A stretch of DNA of 64,000 bases from contig NZ_JTGN01000011.1 of the NCBI RefSeq assembly GCF_000797495.1, forward strand, positions 124,001 to 188,000, written 5' to 3'. A program made the position numbers and the translations under genes. Positions 23,582 through 31,601 of the stretch are shown here, piece by piece. The notes beneath the pieces are model-generated. The model was given only the letters and a program-made list of their open reading frames with translations. It had not been told where the DNA came from and did not search any database. The stretch is from Robinsoniella peoriensis. Lineage in GTDB: Bacteria; Bacillota; Clostridia; Lachnospirales; Lachnospiraceae. How positions within the stretch are numbered: the first letter of the stretch is position 1; each line of letters opens with the position of its first letter.

Positions 23582-24439
23582 TTACTGACAGCTCTGCGAC
23601 TCATCCGGCAAAGTTATCTCGCCGTCGAATACTACGGTAGCAGAACCAGTCATATATACACGGTCTGCTTTTCGGTCCCACTCAATCTTTAAGTCTCCGC
23701 CTAACAGTTTTACGGTTACCTCATCCTCTGTATAACCATTTAAAATAGATGCCACTGCTACGGCACAGGCACCCGTACCACAGGCAAGCGTTTCTCCCGA
23801 ACCTCTTTCCCATACACGCATTTCGGCGGTATGTCTGTCTATAATCCGAACAAATTCCGTATTTACACGATCCGGAAAACAGGGATGATTTTCAAAGCCC
23901 GGACCGATTTCTTCTATCTTCAGTCCCTGCACATCGTCTACATAGACAATCGTATGTGGATTTCCCATAGAAACCGCTGTCATATGATACGTTTTTCCAT
24001 CTACGGTAACGGGCTCGTCCACTACTTTATCCTTCTGGGAAATAACAGGTATTTTACCGGATTCCAGTATTGGCGCACCCATGTCTACTTTTACATAAGC
24101 CACCTTACCCTGTTCTACCGTAAGATGCAGATATTTAATTCCGCTTTTTGTTTCTATACTGATCTCTGTCTGATCGGTCAAACCATAATCATACACATAT
24201 TTCGCCACACACCGGATTCCATTTCCGCACATTGCACCCTGGGAGCCGTCTGCGTTATACATGTCCATCATAAAGTCTGCCCTCTTAGAAGGTTTGATTA
24301 ATATTAACCCGTCTGAGCCAATTCCAAAGTGTCTGTCACTAACAAATACCGCTGTCCTTCCCGGGTCTGCAACTTGTTCCTCAAAGCAGTTTACATACAC
24401 ATAATCATTGCCGATTCCGTGCATCTTTGTAAATTTCAT
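23582..24439 (-). CDS. dapF: Diaminopimelate epimerase
   Basis: A 285-residue PLP-independent racemase that turns LL- into meso-diaminopimelate for lysine and peptidoglycan cross-links. Both catalytic cysteines are present: GAMCGNGIRC near 73 and LACGTGACAVA near 215, each in its half of the pseudo-dimer. MHGIGNDYVY opens the protein as usual. Of two adjacent ATGs (24442, 24439), the second has better spacing to GGAGGG. It is followed after 121 bases by dapL. Its own promoter is at 24479-24507. Confidence 0.95.
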   Translation of the reverse strand: MKFTKMHGIGNDYVYVNCFEEQVADPGRTAVFVSDRHFGIGSDGLILIKPSKRADFMMDMYNADGSQGAMCGNGIRCVAKYVYDYGLTDQTEISIETKSGIKYLHLTVEQGKVAYVKVDMGAPILESGKIPVISQKDKVVDEPVTVDGKTYHMTAVSMGNPHTIVYVDDVQGLKIEEIGPGFENHPCFPDRVNTEFVRIIDRHTAEMRVWERGSGETLACGTGACAVAVASILNGYTEDEVTVKLLGGDLKIEWDRKADRVYMTGSATVVFDGEITLPDESQSCQ

Positions 24440-24478
24440 CATATCCCTCCTCGCTTAAATATGGTATTTACGGTGATA

Positions 24479-24507
24479 AGTATAGCATGATATATTTGAA
24501 ACCTCAA
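24479..24507 (-). promoter_or_regulatory. Promoter of dapF-dapL
   Basis: On the minus strand: TTGAGG (24507-24502), 17-base spacer, TATACT (24484-24479). Confidence 0.6.
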
Positions 24508-24613
24508 TATTTTTATTCCATTTTAATCTCCCTGCTGCCATTTATGGCACCTGAAAAGTATGCAGATTCAGCTATATGACAATACCTGTGACAGTCATGA
24601 TTTAACCGGCAGC

Positions 24614-24652
24614 AAGCCGGACAGCCTCAATACATCTGAGACTGCCCGGCTT
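24614..24652 (-). terminator. Hairpin after the polysaccharide deacetylase gene
   Basis: AAGCCGGACAGCCTCA and TGAGACTGCCCGGCTT pair with two mismatches around a 7-base loop, 12 bases after the stop codon. There is no T run on either strand, so it may be a weak or factor-assisted terminator, or a 3' stabiliser. Confidence 0.5.
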
Positions 24653-24663
24653 ACGGTTTCTGA

Positions 24664-25536
24664 TCACTGCCCGCTGCTGGTCTGGGTTTTGGAATTGTTC
24701 TGAATATCATCACTGATCTGCTTTCCTGCCTGATCCATATGGTATTTATCCTGATAAATCAACTGGGATATCGGTACGATCTCGTATCCCTTATCCTGAA
24801 GACCGGTAATGACGGTATCCAGAGCCTGTGCTGTATATTTTGCGCCATTATGCATAAGAATAATAGCACCCTTATCCAATGCTTTATTCTGGGTGACAGT
24901 CTGGATGATATTTTCCACACCGTAATCTTTCCAATCTAAGCTGTCCACGCTCCATTGTATCGGGAAATAACCACAGGCATAAGCATCTTTTATAACATGA
25001 TTATCGTAGTCTCCATACGGCGGACGAAACAGATTCATTTCAATTCCGGTCAGAGCTTTCACCTTGTCATGTACCTTCATAATTTCCTGTTTGCACTGTT
25101 CATCACTCAGCTGGCTCATATTTTTGTGGTTTTCACTGTGATTTCCAAGATCATGGCCCGCTGCTGCAATTCGTTTTACGTCATCCGGGAAAGCCTCAAC
25201 CCATCCACCGGTCATGAAAAATGTAACATGTACGTTATGTTTTGCCAGAATATCCAGTATCTCCTGTGTATCTTCATTTCCCCAGGCCGCATCAAAAGAC
25301 AGTGCCACCTGGTTCTTCTGGGTATCTACACAGTAAATCGGAAGTTCCCTGTTTCCTACCGTACTGCTCCCTGCCGTCTGAAGGGTAATTCCCCCAAAGC
25401 TGTAAATCCCCCCCATTACCAGAACAGCGCACAAGAGCAGAATGCCGATTCCTCTGTATTGATGGAATTTAGTCTCTTTATCCGGGCCCGGCTCTGATTC
25501 TCTGACAACATTCTGGTTTGATTGTTTCTCACTCAT
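24664..25536 (-). CDS. Polysaccharide deacetylase family protein, membrane anchored
   Basis: A 290-residue NodB-fold (CE4) deacetylase. A cytosolic head of about 28 residues precedes one membrane segment (GIGILLLCAVLVMGGIYSF). The catalytic domain from about 75 shows motif 1 LSFDAAWGNEDT (catalytic Asp and metal Asp), motif 2 HSENH (metal His pair), motif 3 RPPYGDYD, motif 4 SVDSLDWKDYG and motif 5 IILMHNG. The enzyme would remove N-acetyl groups from peptidoglycan or a surface polymer outside the cell; the layout is like clostridial PdaA/PdaB-type proteins. The Asn/Gln/Ser-rich tail after 270 is probably disordered. It is a single-gene unit with GGAG before the start. Confidence 0.9.
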   Translation of the reverse strand: MSEKQSNQNVVRESEPGPDKETKFHQYRGIGILLLCAVLVMGGIYSFGGITLQTAGSSTVGNRELPIYCVDTQKNQVALSFDAAWGNEDTQEILDILAKHNVHVTFFMTGGWVEAFPDDVKRIAAAGHDLGNHSENHKNMSQLSDEQCKQEIMKVHDKVKALTGIEMNLFRPPYGDYDNHVIKDAYACGYFPIQWSVDSLDWKDYGVENIIQTVTQNKALDKGAIILMHNGAKYTAQALDTVITGLQDKGYEIVPISQLIYQDKYHMDQAGKQISDDIQNNSKTQTSSGQ

Positions 25537-25670
25537 ATGCCACTCCTAAATATCGGTTCTGGTTATAGTATATGAGACACAATTTAAGAATATAATGAGA
25601 ATTTCGACATACAAGCTATCTGTTTTTGCCAGTTTGAATTTTCGTGGATAGTCATCTACTCATAAATAGA

Positions 25671-26414
25671 CTATTCCCATCGGAATTTCTTTATGGAAAT
25701 GATAATTCCTGCCGCCGCTACCGTTATCATTATAATACTGGGAACTAAAATTTCTGTTTTCCCGGTCCCCATTGAGAACCCTTTCAGTAATTTAATCCCC
25801 TGGGTCAAAGGTAGAATGTTTGCCGCTTTCTGCAATGCCTGGGGCAGTATCTCATAAGGAATTGTAGCTCCTGAGAGAAACAGCATAGGGAAATAAATCA
25901 GTGTACATACCAGATTTGCCACCTTAAGGGTCCGGCAAAGACTGGCCAGCATCATTCCCAGGGCATACATGGAAATCAGAACCAGAATATAGGCAAATAG
26001 AAAACCTATCTTTGACCCCCTCATCCGATATCCGAACACAAACTTCATCACCAGTAAAATAGCCGTGGCTGAAACAAGTGAATTAAGGAAATTAATAGCT
26101 ACCTGTACCATTAAAAGCAGCATCGGGCTGACCGGTGTGACAAAAAAATGTTTCAATATCTTCTTGTCACGGTAATCCGAAAGCCCAAGCGGAATTCCCA
26201 TAAATGCAGTTGCGCAGATTCCTACCGTAATAAGTGCCGGAAAGGATGCCTCCAGGAAAGTATACGCAGCCCCTTCATAAGCAGGCTTATCCCCACATAT
26301 AAAACCAATTAGTATCGCAATTCCAACCGGCATAAAGACGCCAAAGAAGATTCCGTCTATTCCCCTGACTGCAATCTTCCCCTCAATTTTCAGCAGTGTT
26401 AAAAATCGTTTCAT
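25671..26414 (-). CDS. ABC-2 type transporter permease
   Basis: A 247-residue protein with about six membrane segments arranged as in ABC-2 exporters, including the amphipathic start MKRFLTLLKIEGK and the later FLSGATIPYEILPQALQKAANILPLTQGIKLL region that is conserved in this family. It overlaps the ATPase gene by four bases (ATGA), so the two form one exporter. Such small exporters move drugs, bacteriocins or lipids; none of these is indicated by neighbours. No accessory genes are present. Confidence 0.88.
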   Translation of the reverse strand: MKRFLTLLKIEGKIAVRGIDGIFFGVFMPVGIAILIGFICGDKPAYEGAAYTFLEASFPALITVGICATAFMGIPLGLSDYRDKKILKHFFVTPVSPMLLLMVQVAINFLNSLVSATAILLVMKFVFGYRMRGSKIGFLFAYILVLISMYALGMMLASLCRTLKVANLVCTLIYFPMLFLSGATIPYEILPQALQKAANILPLTQGIKLLKGFSMGTGKTEILVPSIIMITVAAAGIIISIKKFRWE

Positions 26415-27133
26415 TTAACTACCTCCTCTCCCATATACCAAAGATAAGCATCCTCCAGTGAATCATAAGGACTTTTTTCAATCACTGTTTTCACAGGACC
26501 GCACTCCACTTTTTTTCCTTCTTTTATGATGCAGATATTGTCGCAAAGCGCTTCTACCTCATCCATGTAGTGGGAAGTCAGAAATATCGTCACTCCCACT
26601 TTCTTCAGTTTCACCAGCTGATTCCAGACTTCTCTTCTTGCCAGGGTATCCAATCCGGTTGTCAGTTCATCTAAAAAGATCACATCCGGCTTGGGGAGCA
26701 GCGCTAATAAAACTGACAGCTTCTGTTTTTCCCCTCCGGACAACGTGGATACATACTGGGCTTTGCATTTTGAAAGTCCAAACTGTTCCAGAAGTTCATG
26801 ATAATTACCAGGATTCTTATATAACACTGCATTCTCCTCACATAGCTCACCAACCTTAATCTTATCCTGATATGAGGTATGCTGCAACTGTACACCCACC
26901 CGTTCGAATAATACTTTCCGCTTCTTTACCGGATCCATTCCCAAAATATGAACCTCACCTTTTGAATAAGATTTCAGTCCCAGCATACAATCTATGGTGG
27001 TACTTTTCCCTGCTCCATTGTGTCCCAGCAATCCGAAGACCTCACCTTTGCTTACTGAAAATGAAAGATCTTTCACAGCAGTTTTTCCTCCAAAGTGTTT
27101 CTCTAAATGTCTTACTTCAATTACATTTCCCAT
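26411..27133 (-). CDS. ABC transporter ATP-binding protein
   Basis: A 240-residue ABC-2 ATPase. It has Walker A GHNGAGKST near 40, signature LSGGEKQKLS, Walker B PDVIFLDELTTGLD and the switch His in TSHYMDE. The Walker B is followed by LTTGLD, common in drug and daunorubicin-type exporters. The start at 27133 (MGNVIEV) has AAAGGAG with six-base spacing; an in-frame extension to 27157 lacks a site. It is translationally coupled to the permease at 25671-26414. A set of repeated CTGTTGCA-like boxes lies upstream at 27142-27207. Confidence 0.92.
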   Translation of the reverse strand: MGNVIEVRHLEKHFGGKTAVKDLSFSVSKGEVFGLLGHNGAGKSTTIDCMLGLKSYSKGEVHILGMDPVKKRKVLFERVGVQLQHTSYQDKIKVGELCEENAVLYKNPGNYHELLEQFGLSKCKAQYVSTLSGGEKQKLSVLLALLPKPDVIFLDELTTGLDTLARREVWNQLVKLKKVGVTIFLTSHYMDEVEALCDNICIIKEGKKVECGPVKTVIEKSPYDSLEDAYLWYMGEEVVK

Positions 27134-27141
27134 CGTTTCTC

Positions 27142-27207
27142 CTTTCTGTTGCACCACTTTTCCCTATTGCAAATACCATACTTTTACAATAGTTTTCCTG
27201 TTGCAAA
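27142..27207. promoter_or_regulatory. Repeated TTTCC(T)NTTGCAAA boxes upstream of the ABC operon
   Basis: TTTTCCCTATTGCAAA (27158-27173) and TTTTCCTGTTGCAAA (27193-27207) are direct repeats 35 bp apart. A shorter copy CTTTCTGTTGCA is at 27142-27153. They could be operator sites for a regulator encoded elsewhere. Confidence 0.4.
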
Positions 27208-27357
27208 GGTAAGGATATATGCTCCTGTAAGGGGAGAGTCAAGTCTTATTTACAACTGAACCGTAACCGTTTTTCTACTTTCGTACAGCCTTTGTCTGTG
27301 CTATACTATTGCTATCAGACAGTTACCTGTCCCAAATAAACTACAACGGAGAAAACT

Positions 27358-28251
27358 ATGGAAAACACAACCAAAAATTTGTATCATGATAATTCTGATA
27401 CAGACTACACCAATGATGAGTGGAACGAATTCGTTGATCTGGCTGTATCCGGTGACAGATCCGCTATGGAAACCCTCCTTGTTTCTATACAGGATTTAAT
27501 CTTTAATCTGTCTTTGAGAATGCTTGGAACAATACCGGATGCTGAAGATGCCGTTCAGGAAATTACCATCCGGATCATGACCCACTTAGAGACTTTTCGC
27601 AAAGAAAGCTCCTTTACCACCTGGGCTTTTCGCATTGCTGTAAACCATTTAAAAAATTACAAAAAAAGTATGTTTGCAAAGAGACCTCTCAGCTTTGAAT
27701 TCTATGGATATGATATTAAAAACGGTGCAGCAAACGATATCCCTGACCCGGCTCAAAATGTTGAGCAGCCATTGTTAGAGCAGGAACTAAAATTATCCTG
27801 TACCAATGTCATGCTGCAGTGCCTGGATCCGGACAGCCGCTGCATATTCATTCTGGGAACCATGTTTAAAGCGGACAGCAAAATAGCAGGCGAAATACTG
27901 AATATCACCCCTGAGGCATATCGCCAGAGACTCTCCCGCATAAGGAAAAAGATGGCTGCATTTCTGGATGAGTATTGTGAACTTGGGAAACAGGGCTTTT
28001 GCCGCTGCCGCAAACGTATCCCTTACGCAATGGAAACCCACCGTCTGAATCCGCAAAACCTGGAATACTCATCACTGGAAGTTCTCCCTGAAGAACTCCT
28101 GATCAGCTGTAAAAATGCAATGGAACAAATAGACGATCTCTCTCTTGCATTTTCCAGCATGCCCCACTACCGGACACCGGAAAATGCGAGAACATTTTTT
28201 ATGAATCTGCTAAAGACGGATTGTTATGCAAAAATAGAGAATGTGAACTAA
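27358..28251 (+). CDS. Sigma-70 family (ECF-like) factor with a C-terminal extension
   Basis: A 297-residue protein. Region 2 is at about 25-100 (GTIPDAEDAVQEITIRIMTH, then SSFTTWAFRIAVNH). Region 4 is at about 140-205, with the helix-turn-helix KIAGEILNITPEAYRQRLSR. A further 90 residues beyond region 4 start with QGFCRCRKRIPYAM, a short Cys pair that could bind metal or sense redox. The usual ECF length is near 180-200, so the tail is an extra domain. No anti-sigma gene is adjacent; the tail may replace it. GGAG lies before the ATG. It is divergent from an ABC exporter, which it might control. Confidence 0.82.
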   Translation: MENTTKNLYHDNSDTDYTNDEWNEFVDLAVSGDRSAMETLLVSIQDLIFNLSLRMLGTIPDAEDAVQEITIRIMTHLETFRKESSFTTWAFRIAVNHLKNYKKSMFAKRPLSFEFYGYDIKNGAANDIPDPAQNVEQPLLEQELKLSCTNVMLQCLDPDSRCIFILGTMFKADSKIAGEILNITPEAYRQRLSRIRKKMAAFLDEYCELGKQGFCRCRKRIPYAMETHRLNPQNLEYSSLEVLPEELLISCKNAMEQIDDLSLAFSSMPHYRTPENARTFFMNLLKTDCYAKIENVN

Positions 28252-28366
28252 TATACAATTACTTTTTTTCGAATAAATAAATTTCCTGGAGATTAGATGT
28301 GAATACACTTTATAAAATAAGAAATGCTGAAAGAAACAATTTGAAATCAATCTTCCAACAGAAACC

Positions 28367-28510
28367 ATGATAAATCTGCTGAAAAAAAGTTTCTTCAAAT
28401 GCCGCGTACTGCAAAACAGAACATCCGCCCAATCTTATACGATCCCAAGAGAAGATCTGCAGGTTATGATTCACACCAATGTGATTACTTATATTGTACA
28501 GAAGCTTTAG
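28367..28510 (+). pseudogene. Short reading frame, probably a gene remnant
   Basis: A 47-codon frame beginning MINLLKKSFFKCRV and ending YTIPREDLQVMIHTN-like sequence up to a TAG at 28508. It has coding-like character in its last half but no ribosome site, and it lies 115 bases after the sigma factor gene. I do not recognise a family. It may be the tail of a deleted gene, or chance. The rest of 28252-28518 shows nothing. Confidence 0.25.
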
Positions 28511-28518
28511 TTGCTATT

Positions 28519-29610
28519 TCATGCATGATAATAATTATGATAAATTTCCGTTTGCATAGCTCTGTGCATTTTCCACACATCACAATTTTGATTCGATAGT
28601 ATACTTAGAGTAAGATCTGCTTTCGGGTAATAGGAAAACATCGCCGATACACCTTCATTGATTCCTTCTTTATAAATGCAGAAAATATCATCCTTAATTT
28701 CAAGAAATTCGAAAGCATACCCCATTCTAACTCTTGCATCTGCCACTTCATTCCACTGGGACTTTCTTGTGAAATCACAGTGGGGTTCCAACAACATTTT
28801 TGAAAATTCATGGGACATAAGGGTATTTGCTTTGATACTTCTTATAAATCGGTCCAGGTCTTCTACTGTTGTATATGCCCCGCTGTCAGCAGCTCCAATG
28901 GGCGGATAGCTGTAAATATTTTTTCTAAATCCACTCCATATCTCATCACCTGATTCTGTTTTCCGAAACACATCCCCATAACCTTCCGCTGTGTTTTCAC
29001 ATATTTCATCCATTGCACAAAACCTTGTATTCTTCATCCCTGCTTTCTCAAAAATGTTCTTCTCTACATATTCCCTATAATTCATATGTGTAATATTCTC
29101 AATTGCAAGACCTAACAAAATGAATGCACAATTATTGTATCTCACATTTGTACCTGCTTTGAAAAAGGGGTCTTTAAAAGCAAAATTCTTAAGGAAATCA
29201 CGGCAATTGCGGATAGCGTAATTGGGACTTTCTGTAAATAACAGGGAATAATCTTCTCCTGCCTCCTCATCTGCATCGTCTGCGATTCCCGAAGTATGGT
29301 TTAACAGATGTTCAATGCGGACATCTTCAGGGATTTTAGTTCCTGTCAGATCTACGAGATCGCGAATCCTGCTGTCTAACATCAGGATTCCCTTATCAGC
29401 CAGCTGCAGAATTGCTGCAGCTGTAAATGTCTTCGTCACAGATGCCGTATCAAATCTGGTATCTAATCTGTTCTTTATTTTATAAGCCTGATTGGCACAC
29501 CCATATGCAGCGGAAAATAATACTTCATCTGAGGATTTCAGCATACAGGCCCCACTAAAGTGGTATTTTTCTGCATATTCATCGGTAAGTTTTTGAAATA
29601 TTTCTTTCAT
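28519..29610 (-). CDS. Serine hydrolase of the beta-lactamase/penicillin-binding family
   Basis: A 363-residue class C beta-lactamase-like hydrolase without a signal peptide. The nucleophile motif is SVTK at residues 57-60, followed by the standard AAAILQLADKGILMLDSRI helix and LLNHTSGIAD. The Tyr of the second motif is in RYNNCAFILLG near 160. The third motif is not obvious. Such cytosolic members act as esterases or D-amino peptidases rather than resistance enzymes. The start follows AAGGGG. It stands alone between a possible remnant and a divergent SDR gene. Substrate unknown. Confidence 0.85.
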   Translation of the reverse strand: MKEIFQKLTDEYAEKYHFSGACMLKSSDEVLFSAAYGCANQAYKIKNRLDTRFDTASVTKTFTAAAILQLADKGILMLDSRIRDLVDLTGTKIPEDVRIEHLLNHTSGIADDADEEAGEDYSLLFTESPNYAIRNCRDFLKNFAFKDPFFKAGTNVRYNNCAFILLGLAIENITHMNYREYVEKNIFEKAGMKNTRFCAMDEICENTAEGYGDVFRKTESGDEIWSGFRKNIYSYPPIGAADSGAYTTVEDLDRFIRSIKANTLMSHEFSKMLLEPHCDFTRKSQWNEVADARVRMGYAFEFLEIKDDIFCIYKEGINEGVSAMFSYYPKADLTLSILSNQNCDVWKMHRAMQTEIYHNYYHA

Positions 29611-29741
29611 GAGTTATCCCCTTCTTTTTATTTGTAAGTTACAGTATTTCATTATACTTGAAATTCTACCTGCCTTCTATTGTTTTTTACAAAATAGGAT
29701 ACAATAACTTATATTGTTGGGAAATGTCTACCTTTTATCCA

Positions 29742-29770
29742 TTGACATAGGGTAAGTTTCGCGCTATGAT
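29742..29770 (+). promoter_or_regulatory. Promoter of the SDR gene
   Basis: Perfect TTGACA (29742-29747), 17-base spacer, TATGAT (29765-29770). Confidence 0.75.
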
Positions 29771-29817
29771 ATAATCAATAACAATAATTATTACTATTTT
29801 TAGAAAGGGGATTTTAT

Positions 29818-30582
29818 ATGAAACGTTTAGAAAATAAAACCGCTATCATTACAGGCGGTAATTCAGGAATTGGGGAAGCTGCGGCTCTGCTTTTTGCTGC
29901 TGAAGGAGCAAACGTTGTAATCACTGCCCGAAGGAAAGAGCAATTAGACGCTGTAGCAGAAAAAATCAGACAGGCAGGAGGTTCTGTACTTTCTATTCCC
30001 AGCGATATCTCGAACCCGGAAAGTTTCCTTGCCTTAGTTCGGGTAACTCTGGATAAATTCGGTAATATCGACATTCTTGTCAATAATGCTGGCGTCTTAG
30101 ATTCTGGTCTGCTTCCGGTAGACCGGGTTCAGGATGATGAGCTGGACCGTGTCATCAATATTAATGCCAAAGGTACCATCCAATGCATTCGAACTGTATT
30201 AAATGTTATGTTGAAACATAAATCCGGTTCTATTGTGAATGTCGCTTCCATTGCAGGCGTTAATGGCGGAGGCGGTGCTGCCTATGTTGCTTCAAAAGCT
30301 GCTATCCTGGGCATCACCAGACATACTGCTCTTCGGTGTGCATCAGAAGGTATCCGATGCAATGCTCTTTGTCCCGGGTCTGTAGCCACACCTATGGGTG
30401 CCAGTGCCGCAAATTCCACCTTAGACATGGATATGCTCGGCGCTATGGCAAAACATACAGATATGAAGCTTCCTGTCTGCCAGCCACAGGACGTAGCGAA
30501 TGCAATTCTTTTTCTAGCCAGCGACGAGTCAAGGGCTATTACCGGACAGGAAATTGTGATCGATTTCGGCACCAGCCTTTAA
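29818..30582 (+). CDS. Short-chain dehydrogenase/reductase
   Basis: A 254-residue classical SDR oxidoreductase. The cofactor loop is TGGNSGIG at 11-18. Asp in PSDIS and the NNAG motif near 89-92 follow. The catalytic set is Ser in NVASIAG (about 143) and YVASK (about 156-160). The Arg-Arg after the second strand (TARRKEQ) suggests NADP(H) preference. It is closest in pattern to 3-oxoacyl-ACP reductase/glucose dehydrogenase-like SDRs, and substrates vary widely in this group. It is a single-gene unit with a strong promoter and AAAGGGG ribosome site, ending at a hairpin terminator. Confidence 0.9.
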   Translation: MKRLENKTAIITGGNSGIGEAAALLFAAEGANVVITARRKEQLDAVAEKIRQAGGSVLSIPSDISNPESFLALVRVTLDKFGNIDILVNNAGVLDSGLLPVDRVQDDELDRVININAKGTIQCIRTVLNVMLKHKSGSIVNVASIAGVNGGGGAAYVASKAAILGITRHTALRCASEGIRCNALCPGSVATPMGASAANSTLDMDMLGAMAKHTDMKLPVCQPQDVANAILFLASDESRAITGQEIVIDFGTSL

Positions 30583-30666
30583 ATTTATCAGATATACGTT
30601 TTACCTTATGGACTACTAGAGCGTATCGTAATGAATGATCAATAAATTTTTAAACAGATGCTGACA

Positions 30667-30710
30667 AAAACCTCAGGGAACATAGTAGATATGCTTCCTG
30701 AGGTTTTCTT
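30667..30710. terminator. Terminator between the SDR gene and nadC
   Basis: AAAACCTCAGG pairs with CCTGAGGTTTT around a 19-base loop that can pair further (GAA/TTC). T or A runs stand on both sides, so it can serve the convergent genes. Confidence 0.75.
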
Positions 30711-30761
30711 ATTAAACAGTATTTATCTTATTAAACAGTATTTATCTTATTAAACAGCATG
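30708..30761. repeat. 19-bp tandem repeat derived from the end of nadC
   Basis: CTTATTAAACAGTATTTAT is present twice in full (30708-30726, 30727-30745), with a partial third copy (30746-30761) that includes the nadC stop codon. The units look like duplications of the gene end. Confidence 0.85.
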
Positions 30762-31601
30762 AAGATTTTTTAATGACACATCCAGAATAGGAGCTGAATG
30801 GGTCAGGGCGCCGCTTGATACATAGTCAACACCAACATCAATGATGTTTTTAATATTTTCTTTGGTGACATTTCCGGAACATTCGGTTTCTGCTCGGCCG
30901 TCTACTATTTCCACTGCTTTTTTCATGGTTTCCGGAGTCATGTTATCCAGCATAATAATGTCAGCACCTGCTTCCAGCGCTTCTTTTAACATCTCCAGAT
31001 TTTCCACTTCCACTTCGATCTTTCTTACAAACGGTGCGTATTCTTTTGCCATTTGAATTGCTTCTTTTACTCCGCCCGCTGCTCCGATATGATTATCTTT
31101 GATCAGGATTCCATCCGAGAGATTATAACGATGATTATATCCTCCGCCTACCTTTACCGCATATTTTTCAAAAATACGCATATTTGGAGTTGTCTTGCGG
31201 GTATCCAGTAATTTTGTCTTACTGCCCTTTAGCAGATCTGCAACATTTCTTGTATACGTTGCAATCCCACTCATGCGCTGTAAATAATTTAAAGCTGTTC
31301 TCTCCCCTGATAGCAACACCCGGATATCTCCGGTAACGACTGCTAAAAGGTCCCCATTTTTAACCTTGTCACCATCTTTAAAAAACTTTTCTACCGTAAC
31401 CTTATCATCTAATAACTCAAATACTCTGGTGAACACATCCAGACCTGCAATTACTCCATCCTGTTTACAGATAAGATCTGCTCTCCCTGGTTTACTCTCA
31501 CGCATAACAGCATTTGTGGTGATATCTTCGCTGGTAATATCTTCACGCAATGCCTGCATGATAAGATTGTCTACATTTAATTTGGTTGTAATCTGATTCA
31601 T
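30750..31601 (-). CDS. nadC: Quinolinate phosphoribosyltransferase (decarboxylating)
   Basis: A 283-residue enzyme that joins quinolinate and PRPP to nicotinate mononucleotide with loss of CO2. Motifs include ALREDITSEDITTNAV at the N-terminus, SGERTALNYLQRMSGIAT, the LLDTRKTTPNMRIFEKYAVKVGG region, HRYNLSDGILIKDNH and the C-terminal barrel segment DIIMLDNMTPE. It overlaps nadB by four bases (ATGA). It is third in the de novo NAD operon nadA-nadB-nadC. The 3' end of the gene is tandemly duplicated downstream. Confidence 0.97.
   Translation of the reverse strand: MNQITTKLNVDNLIMQALREDITSEDITTNAVMRESKPGRADLICKQDGVIAGLDVFTRVFELLDDKVTVEKFFKDGDKVKNGDLLAVVTGDIRVLLSGERTALNYLQRMSGIATYTRNVADLLKGSKTKLLDTRKTTPNMRIFEKYAVKVGGGYNHRYNLSDGILIKDNHIGAAGGVKEAIQMAKEYAPFVRKIEVEVENLEMLKEALEAGADIIMLDNMTPETMKKAVEIVDGRAETECSGNVTKENIKNIIDVGVDYVSSGALTHSAPILDVSLKNLHAV

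Noticed and set aside
30708..30761. CRISPR array or operator repeats next to nadC
   Set aside because: Units are directly adjacent with no spacer and derive from the gene end; tandem duplication explains them.
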